Source of the DNA: Armigeres subalbatus
Lineage: Eukaryota; Arthropoda; Insecta; Diptera; Culicidae
NCBI RefSeq assembly: GCF_024139115.2
Contig: NW_026942513.1
Coordinates: 1-64,000, forward strand
DNA: 64,000 nucleotides
Direction: 5' to 3'
The notes beneath the pieces are model-generated. The model did not search any database and had not been told where the DNA came from. It saw nothing but the letters and a program-made list of their open reading frames with translations. A program made the translations under genes and the position numbers. Position 1 is the stretch's first letter; every line of letters starts with the position of its first letter. This document shows positions 54,742 to 64,000 of this stretch, one piece after another.

Positions 54742-55610
54742 GGAAGTTTATTACTGAACGCTTTGTTTGGCCATCTATAAATCGTGATATTGCACACTTT
54801 GTGAAACGTTGTGTGAGTTTCCAAAAGTCAAAGTTGTTTCGGCACACTGTATCTCCTCTCGGTAAATTTAATCTTCCGTAGACTTGTTTTCAGTATCTAC
54901 ACGCGAGCATTTTACACAACATGGATTTCTAGATTCGGTGTACCGATGAACCTGACGATCAAGGACGGCAGTTCGAGAGTGATTTGTTTCGAGAATTGTC
55001 GCATATATTTTAAATCCACCATATTCGCACTACCGCAGGCAAATGGTATCGTGGAACGCTTTCACCGCACGTTAAAAGCTTCGATTATGTGTGTGAATTC
55101 TAAGAATTGGTAAAAGTTCCTTATGATATTACTAGGACTCAGAACGGCGTACCGAGATGATCTTCAGTGTTCGGTTGCAAATATGGTCTACGGTCAATCT
55201 TTATGAATTCCAGGGGAGTTCTTTCAATCCGCACTTGCAAATGTTGATCGAACGGAATTTGCCCAAATGCTATATCAGATTTTCGATAACATTCAACCTC
55301 GAAACACCAAATTACATGAAAAGCGCCCGATTTTCGTTAGCGGCAATTTGGATACATGTACTCATGTATTCGTCCGAGTAGATTCCGTGAAACGCCCACT
55401 GCAACATACATATGAGCGTCCTTTCAAAGTTGTCCGGCGGGATGACAAGTTTATGGATGTACTAATTTCTGGAAAACTTCAGCGTATATCAATAGATCGT
55501 CTTAAAGCCGCATTCATATGTGATCCAGATTTGAACCAATATCCTCAAGACGATCATCATACTAAAGTTACACAATCTGGACATCGGGTCAGGTTTTTGG
55601 TGTAACTGGA
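54742..55610 (+). mobile_element. Ty3/gypsy-type integrase fragment
   Basis: It reads like the C-terminal half of a Ty3-type polyprotein: ITERFVWPSINRDIAHFV with CVSFQKSK (degraded zinc-binding domain), VSPLGKF, then an internally deleted catalytic core (NGIVERFHRTLKASI). After stops and shifts come FVRVDSVKRPLQHTYERPF, VVRRDDKFMDVLISGK and ISIDRLKAAFI. A GGAGGGGCCCTGTGGGG run just after the stop (about 55600) resembles a polypurine tract. The LTR was not recognised. Confidence 0.78.
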
Positions 55611-55741
55611 GGGGCCCTGTGGGGTTTCTGGCACCACTGCCGATCAGTGAGAAGTAAGAAGCACCGCGACGCGATCGCACATGTACGAGCTTCCCCGTCT
55701 GTATTAAAATGTTATTAAAAAACCCTGATTAATCCACCTAG

Positions 55742-57370
<1,629 letters not shown>

Positions 57371-57469
57371 AAATATAATAAAATTAAATAAAATAAAATA
57401 TTATATTAATGTAGTTTGTGAAGTACTTGAATATTATTTATTTCCGTGTCCGTCCTACACACGCCTAAA

Positions 57470-57570
57470 ATTGATCGGCGGCGCGGTTTAAAAACTACAG
57501 GGGCGTGCCGGTTAAAAATTGTGGCGCTTAAAAGTCATCGGCAGCCGCGGCGGCGCACAGCTTAACTATG
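57470..57570. repeat. GCC-rich scrap related to the hAT subterminal zone
   Basis: ACACGCCTAAAATTGATCGG, then CGGCGCGG and AGCCGCGGCGGCGCAC, resemble the ends of the 44902-48553 element. No bounded termini. Confidence 0.4.
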
Positions 57571-57849
57571 GACGTGTGGCGAAGAAGCTTCAGCAAGGAA
57601 ATGAATTTGTGGGCCGTGCGGTTAGCGACGTCAATCGTCTAAACGTATGCACTATTAAATGCAGGTTTGACTCCGGTAAGGAGGAAACTTTTCGTGACCG
57701 AAAAATTCATCACTGGTTCACTGGATGTGTCGTCAAGTGTAATCGATTGATATATAACACTATGGGTCTCCGGCCTTCTATAAAAAGTTCGTTCTTGGAG
57801 TGAAATGATAGCCTTTCGGTACAACTAGGTTGTACGAAAAAGGCAAAAA

Positions 57850-58399
57850 GATTTCAAAATCATAATAGAGTTTTTAATTTATCCACAGAGTATTAACTAC
57901 CTGATTGAAAAATAAATTAAATCAATGATATTTTATTGCAAAAGATGTTTAATTTTGATACATATAGTAAAGTTTGCCATTTTAAGGTGTTTTGTGAGAA
58001 TTGCCGGTGGGACTTGAACCCACACTATTCCATTAAGTACACGGAAGTATTACCAATTATACAACAGCTGCCATAGCCAGAAGTTGTTCCATATCCAGCT
58101 AATAACGATGGGATATTAGTCAACTCCCCGTATCTATCGAATCTGGTTTGGAATTATTTGTTACACTTCACTTTGAATGGTTTTAAGGTGGATCGCATAA
58201 AACTAGTTTAATTTGTTGAAAATGTGACAATATTTTTTTTAAATGAGTTGCTTTATTTTTCTATTTTTCAATTTAATAGATACTTGTCAACGCAAGAAAA
58301 CGCCGTTTCATATCCCAGTTGAAAAGTAAATTCAAACGTATTTATGAGAATAACTTAAAAAGTTCATGAAGTCAATGAAATGAGTGCACGTTTCGAATA
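57850..58399. other. AT-rich non-coding stretch containing a tRNA-like sequence
   Basis: Apart from the tRNA-like segment at 58001-58074, I see nothing classifiable. Confidence 0.4.
58001..58074 (-). tRNA. tRNA-like sequence, probable pseudogene
   Basis: The minus strand has a D-arm/A-box region TTGTATAATTGGTAATAC and a perfect T arm GTGGG-TTCAAGT-CCCAC (B box GGTTCAAGTCCC). The acceptor ends (GGCAGCT against CGGCAAT) pair poorly and the anticodon arm has an oversized loop, so it is unlikely to be functional. Confidence 0.35.
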
Positions 58400-59961
58400 G
58401 TCGAAAACAAGTTTAATAATCCGGCGGTTTTGGTAGTTCGAGTCTGACTTTTTCTCTCTTAGTTATGGGTCTCGTGCGCGCGCGCTCGCGCTCGCGTCGT
58501 TCAATAGTTAGAATTTGTTGTCTTGACTTTTGCTTACGTGATAGTGATTGTGTAAATAGTTTTTGGTTTCGTTTGCTGGCCCATTCACGAATTCCACGAC
58601 CGCCTCCATTTTCCATTTGTGTACTCGGGGACATTTTTACATTGCGTTTTAAGATTTAGAAAAAGAGCTGCGAAACCACGGAATAAGGGGAGGCAAAACA
58701 GAGTCGATTGATGTTTCGTCATAAAGTTAAGTTTACGAAAAAACGAGTACATTTACCATTGGTTTTTTGTTGCTGAATGATTTTTTTTTCTTGAAGAGAT
58801 TTGCTTGGATTAATTGGAACTATTAAAGGTCGTTCAAAATTACACGGTAGATCTTTCTTCTTCAACGTCGATTTCATCGTTTTTTTTTGGTTTTTCACTT
58901 ACAGTTTATAGTAGTCTTAAATTTTTGTGCAGAAAACAATTTGCTCGTTTAAATTTCGCTTTGTGAGTCGATCTCAAATATAGTTTTATTACGGTTGTAA
59001 CTTTGTTTTATGGTGTGTATTTTGTGATTGCGTGTATTACACCTTTCATTCAACGTACGACACTGTTGGTTTGTTTCGATCGCTATCAATTGCGTAAACT
59101 ATTTCAAAAATCAAAAGAATTGGAATACGCTCCAGTTTCAACTCCGATATAAACTTCATCTACGGTGGAAAGACGAACACTCAAATATCGTCGTACATTT
59201 ATCGGTTTGTAAAGGCGGATAACGAATGAAGCCTTTGAATAGAACTGGCGTTGGATTCGAATCACATTTATATAACCTAAAATTTTGGTAATGTACCTAA
59301 ATCTCTTGTTTTTTGTTTGTAAATTCTGAATAAACAAGAACAATATTATGATTAGAGCTGAACATTAACAAGATCAACGAACGTAACATAAGGCGGACCA
59401 TAACAAGAATTTTTCAATTGGGGTAAAATCTTCTTAGCAACGGGGATTGCAAACCTCATCCACAACTTTATGTTCTAAACACCACTTACAAACGCGCATT
59501 CATTTTTTTTGTCACACTTGTTACCTTGCCGTTCTAGTCTGTGTGGATGTATTCGTGTACTTTTTTTTGTTGTGTATCTATTTACAGTTTTCACTTATAC
59601 CCTAGCTGGATGTGTTTGCTTGACCCAAATACATTATCTTCCGACGCCGTTTAGTTCGTTTTCCCGTTAATTTAACGATTAATGATAGGTATGTGTTTGT
59701 GTGTTTGTCTTATCATTACTTTTTTTTCTTTTGTTTGTATCATCACAATTGCATTATTAATTAATTATCGACTATAATTAATCAATGATAGGTATTAATG
59801 AGTCTGCCGTGGGTGACTTCGCGCTTGTGAGTGTGTGAGTCGCCTGTGTTATCCATTTCCAGTAACAGCGGAAACAAGGTTTTATAAATATAACGTCTCT
59901 GATGCGCGTGTGAGTGCGTTCATTCGTATGTGTATTTGTGAGAGAGCGTCCGAGAGCGGAT
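58400..59961 (-). other. Probable 3' UTR/downstream region of neurexin
   Basis: A T-rich plus strand (A-rich on the coding strand), free of bounded transposon ends, lies directly 3' of the neurexin stop codon. A long UTR is usual for neuronal genes, but I cannot fix a polyadenylation site. Candidate TTTATT (AATAAA complement) words occur at about 58250 and 58985. Confidence 0.45.
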
Positions 59962-61483
59962 TTAAACATACCACTCTTTGATGTCCTTGGAGTTGCGATT
60001 CTTCGGTTTCTGCGGTGGACCCATTCCTCCCGATTGCATACTGCCTCGATCACTACCGTTGTATCCCATACTGGCAGCACTGCCACCGCTGCCCATTCCC
60101 ATGGCCCCGCTTCCTCCCATGCCGTTTCCGCCGTTGTGATGGTGCCGTAAAGACCCATTCAATGGCACGTTACCGCCGTTACCATGATGTCCCATTCCAC
60201 CGCCACCTCCGCCACCTCCTCCTCCTCCGCCACTACTGCCATTGTAATGTGGAGGTTGCTGATGGTGCGGCTGTTGTTGATGCGTATTGTAGTGAGCATT
60301 GTGTGTATTGGTGTGCGATCCGCCCAACAACGCTGCACTTGGACCTGTGCCGTAAAGACCGCTCTTATCGTGCTCTGTCTTGTAAGAGCGATCTCCATTA
60401 GATTTGATCCACAGCACTAACAGAATAACCAATATGACGGCGATCAACGCTCCCGCTACGATACCAATAATCATGGCAGTTCGCTCTTCGGCTTCTGAAT
60501 TGATTCGACCACCTTTATGCTTCGGAACCCTTGTTGGTGGGAATGCCGGTGGATGGGCATTATAAGGTGGCTCTGGTTCCGGATTCGGTGGCTCCGACAC
60601 TTTCACTGGCGGAGGCTTTCGTTGACCTTTGTTGGGTGGCTGCATTTCTGTACCATCTTCATCATCGGGTCCTCTATCTTCTATGACCTCGTCATCTTCT
60701 GTTGTTGTGGGCGCCTGAGGTTGCGTCGTTTCTCGGATATGATCTCGATCGCGGTCTCGATAGCTTATAGTAGTTTCCGACGGGGTCTGCTGCTGCGTTG
60801 TCGATCCATATGTGCTTGAACCCGACGTCGTACCCGTAGTGTACGTCGTTCGACTACTCGTTCCACTAGACGTGCCACTCGTTGTACCCGTCGTACCAAT
60901 CGATACTGTTGTTCCGTAGCTACTTCCACTGGTTCCTGAACTGGTGCCGTAATTTGTCGTTCCACTACTCGTCATATCCATCTCCCGTGTCGTTTCGCTT
61001 GGGGCGTACGTTTCTGACCGACCTTGAGTCGTCAGCGTAGTTGTACCATCGGTTTTCTTGTCGAAGTCAACTGTGGTGTACGTAACTTCCGGACTCGTTT
61101 CTGCAATCATAAGATCCACCATAAAACCTCCGTTGGACTAATCTTCCCAAATGAACCAACTCACCTGAACTCTTAGCAGTCGAAGCGGTGAACACCTCCG
61201 TCACTTCACCGGATCCGGATCCATGTATACAGTCCTCGTCATCGCACAGTTTACCTTCGTCTTTCCTTCGGTTACCTTTGCCGGCTCCGCTTCCGCCTCC
61301 AGTGGCGCCCGCTGCCGCCGTCGTTTGCTTCGTCGGTGGAACGTAAACCGGTGTGATGATGTCGTCTCCGCTGCCGGTCTCGAACGGTGGCGTGCACTCG
61401 TCCTCGTCATCTCCGCGGCAACCGGATCCGGCCCCGCTGAAGATCAGATCGTCGATGACGCCGGGGTAGCCACTAGCCGGAGT
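59962..61483 (-). CDS. Nrx-1: Neurexin-1, two 3'-terminal coding exons (stalk, membrane segment, cytoplasmic tail)
   Basis: Exon 61483-61165 (acceptor CACTTTCAAG, phase 0) encodes YPGVIDDLIFSGAGSGCRGD and TPPFETGSGDDIITPVYVPP, a conserved juxtamembrane region of insect neurexin. Donor AG/GTGAGTTGG, a 64-bp intron (61164-61101) and acceptor ATGATTGCAG join to terminal exon 61100-59962. The join falls in a Glu codon before TSPEVTYTTVDFD. The terminal exon has a Thr/Ser/Gly-rich stalk, an acidic and Pro-rich stretch, the helix MIIGIVAGALIAVILVILL (about 60480-60405), WIKSNGDRSYKTEHDKSGLY (band 4.1-binding type), His/Gln and poly-Gly runs, and ends DIKEWYV, the PDZ ligand. Neurexin is a presynaptic adhesion receptor for neuroligins. 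Laminin-G/EGF exons must lie beyond 64000. Confidence 0.96.
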
Positions 61484-63249
61484 CTTGAAAGTGATTGAGG
61501 AGTTCTTCAATTAACATTCATGGGAGGGGGATTCAAGGGCGGACCGCCGTTGGCGATCCGCTTTCATGGTATTTTTAGATAGAACACACGAATGGATATT
61601 TTGTTAGGTGAAAGACAGTAAGGTATTCAGAAAAATGCGGTAAGCGAAATATGTTATTAATGTAATTATAGACAATAGTGCGGATGATGCAGAATGGTAA
61701 GCATTACAAATTCTACGGTATTGTGTTCGAGAGTTTGTGATTTGCGATAAGGAGTAGTGTGCATAATGGCGTAAAAAGGATTATTTGTGGCGATGCTGTG
61801 AAGTGAGTATAAATAAAATAATGTTCATTGGCTTAAGGACTTTAATGAAATGTACAAAAGTATTAACGTTATTTTATTTAAATTTAACAGCCAATTTGAG
61901 AACTCTTGTGTGGTTCACTATTGCGTATGAGCTATGTTATGGACATGGGCAGTGTTGTAGAATATTATTTCGGCGTCATGGGGCTTATTTCTAATAACTT
62001 ATTTCTCAATTCGGGATGTATTATGAACAAAGATTGCTTGAAGAATCCTGTTGCCAACAGATTCTTGTTCGAATCTAAACACAATGTGTGGGAAACGAAA
62101 CTTTAAGAATGTCACGAAATGTCTTGACTTTAATCATTTGACATAAATTAGACTCCCGTGTCAACGATTTCCGATATAAAGAAATGTGCTTTTGGAAAAA
62201 GGTTCGTTCAAAAATTAAAATTTAGTCCTATGACACCGATATCACATGTTTATGAGAAAAAAAAATGCAAAAAAAATGAGAAGATGAATTCAGTTAGTTC
62301 ATGCTATTTTAGTATTACTGTACTGTTCTGTGCTGTGTTTCTTTGTGATTTTTGTAAGAGATCTGAGAAAGTTACAAAGAGTAGAGCGTTCTGTGAGTGT
62401 GCCAGTTGGTGGATTGAAGGAGAAAGTGTTCAGAGTTTGTACTTGTAATTGTTCGAACAAACGTGAGCTGATGGCGTTCGTTTGATGAGGGTAATAACGA
62501 GAAGATAAGAAGATTTGATTGCAGCTGGTTTACAAATTATAAAGAAAAAACAATCATGCATGTTTGTTTACTGGTCGTAAATTTTTGGGGGTCCTGCTTC
62601 TCGTCTTTGTCTGGATGGGTATTGAAAGTAGTTTGAATTTTAAACAAAACTTGCATAGTTTTAAAAAATCAAGCCGAAAACATCTCTCTGTAACTGAATG
62701 GATCACCGTTTTCGAATCAATCCTTGGCTTGTTGCGCTACGAATGTACTTAATGGGATTCTGATTTTCGAACACCAGTGATCCATCAAATATTTAGTTAT
62801 TTACAGAACTGTGTGGAAATTGCAAACCGCAAATAAATTAATATAAATTCCAACTCTGAGCATATTTTTAACAGATGCCTGAATTAGCGAGGAAAGGGAA
62901 AAGCGTGTAATTACTGTTTAATATAGTTTCGTTATGGGTGAAACGTGAAATTTTTCAATATCATTTATTCAGAACAATCATTATATGATCAAGGGTGCAT
63001 TTTTTCGATCATAATTTTTCGATGCATCAGCTTGAATATTAGTAACAAGCTAACAAACAACGTGTTATGTTACACAGTGTTCAATTTATCAATTTATATT
63101 CATCACGGACATCTTCATAAAGATTAAGTGACACTGCCTCCACGATGAAGTCAGTTTCAAATAATAAGCGCCTATTGCATGGATTACCAATTCTCACTTT
63201 CAATTGGGTTGCTTACTCTCTGTGATGATTTTTATCAAGTTCAAAACAC
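61484..63249 (-). other. Probable neurexin intron
   Basis: No coding exon recognised. It is AT-rich, without bounded transposons that I can detect. It lies between the last internal exon found and exons that must be further upstream on the minus strand, so intronic position is inferred. Confidence 0.5.
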
Positions 63250-63531
63250 TGGCTCGGGCAGTGAATGAAAGTCACTGTTACCGAGACTGGCAAAAACGGA
63301 GGCAACGATTCGCATATTTATTTATTCGGCTAATACTTAATTAGTTCTAGCGATCGATGTTCATCATTTGGAGAATCATCGATGGTCGTGTATGGCCATC
63401 GATGATTCTCCAAATGATGAACATCGATCGCTAGAACTAATTAAGTATTAGCCGAATAAATAAATATGCGAATCGTTGCCTCCGTTTTTGCCAGTCTCGG
63501 TAACAGTGACTTTCATTCACTGCCCGAGCCA
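63250..63531. repeat. Perfect palindrome: 136-bp arms, 10-bp spacer
   Basis: Left arm 63250-63385 and right arm 63396-63531 are exact reverse complements, read base by base. The left arm starts TGGCTCGGGCAGTGAATG and reaches GAGAATCATCGATGG. The spacer is TCGTGTATGG, and the right arm ends CATTCACTGCCCGAGCCA. The pairing ends abruptly at both sides. No transposon-like terminal motif or target duplication was found. The arm sequence is not repeated elsewhere in the window. Confidence 0.97.
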
Positions 63532-64000
63532 TCCCCAGAAAGGATGTACGGCAAAGACGGACACTTCGATAATTTAATTATTCTCAAATGGGCCTCGCAT
63601 ACTTCAACACCTTTCAAACCATTTTCACACTTGTCGCTGCCTAGCGATAACATTCAGACTCCGTTTCTTTCCCATCTGCTTTCTCACACACGCTGCTCCC
63701 TTGCTCTATACGAGCAGCATCAAGACCGATATGCCAATAAAATTAAAATTTAAACTGATCACGGTCGTACAGCTTCTGTCTAAGAACAAATGAACAAATT
63801 GTAACAAAAAATGCGACAGCTCAGAGATTATTTTCCACATTTTATAGTAAAAATCATTAAACGCTGCCGCCACCTTGCCTTGGATATGGAACAGATTTGA
63901 GTTTGAATTTCCATGCGAACATTTTTATTCACATTATCGGTTCTTTAATTTATTCAAGGCGTATTTTTGATGCCTCTATTCGGATTGGATTGTGGGGCCC
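63532..64000. other. Non-coding tail of window
   Basis: No gene or repeat recognised; probably still neurexin intron. The reading frame at 63466-63753 runs through the palindrome and has no recognisable domain. Confidence 0.4.

Noticed and set aside
59914..60420. Plus-strand frames rich in His/Arg/Cys opposite neurexin
   Set aside because: Antisense shadows of the Gly/His/Gln-rich neurexin tail.

Overview
This window is eukaryotic and looks like a mosquito of the genus Aedes. The AT-rich, intron-split, heavily transposon-invaded layout, three copies of a Feilai-type tRNA-derived SINE, RTE, I-like, BEL/Pao and Ty3-type retroelements, Helitron-like ends and many hAT and TA-target MITEs all fit Ae. 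aegypti or Ae. albopictus. I cannot decide between them from sequence alone. There are no bacterial-style operons and no CRISPR array.

Only four pieces of host protein-coding sequence can be named with good support. (1) A SPRY-domain exon of gustavus (17284-18186, +) is strongly conserved up to the middle of the SPRY domain and then runs into an unrelated tail with no SOCS box. (2) ZCRB1, the minor-spliceosome U11/U12 31K protein (25086-25806, +), has three exons and an apparent one-base frame shift near its C-terminus. (3) GTF3C3, a TFIIIC TPR subunit (23192-24510, -), is a clear pseudogene broken by stops and shifts. (4) The last two coding exons of Neurexin-1 (59962-61483, -) carry the stalk, membrane anchor, cytoplasmic tail and C-terminal PDZ ligand. 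Its 3' UTR should lie below 59962, and 61484-64000 is probably intron.

Layout: 1-17.2 kb is MITE and foldback territory. Two copies of one long foldback element lie at 1-630 and 12.56-13.26 kb, and a three-level nest lies at 13.5-15.2 kb. 17.3-18.2 kb is gus. 18.4-21.4 kb is a tandem-repeat and degenerate TTGG/TTGA satellite block. 21.4-22.2 kb is a truncated RTE copy split by a tiny palindrome. 23.2-25.8 kb is the GTF3C3 pseudogene and ZCRB1. 26.2-26.7 kb is a BEL/Pao integrase scrap and an 84-bp hAT mini-element. 27.3-31.4 kb is a hAT carrying a second hAT, a MITE and an I-like LINE. 33-35.2 kb holds Helitron-like, SINE and Feilai copies. 35.7-42.8 kb has no recognisable gene. 42.9-49.9 kb is an RTE retrotransposon split by a 3.65-kb hAT with an exact 8-bp target duplication. 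49.9-55.6 kb holds BEL/Pao and Ty3 fragments and a large inverted repeat. 55.7-57.4 kb is a seven-unit tandem module with CA microsatellites. 58.4-64 kb is the neurexin end, with a perfect 136-bp-arm palindrome at 63250-63531.

Most findings rest on directly visible target-site duplications and inverted repeats. Functional statements about gus, ZCRB1, GTF3C3 and neurexin rest on recalled family sequences, with no database search run. The most surprising single object is the perfect palindrome at 63.4 kb, which is either a recent hairpin locus or an assembly or cloning artefact.
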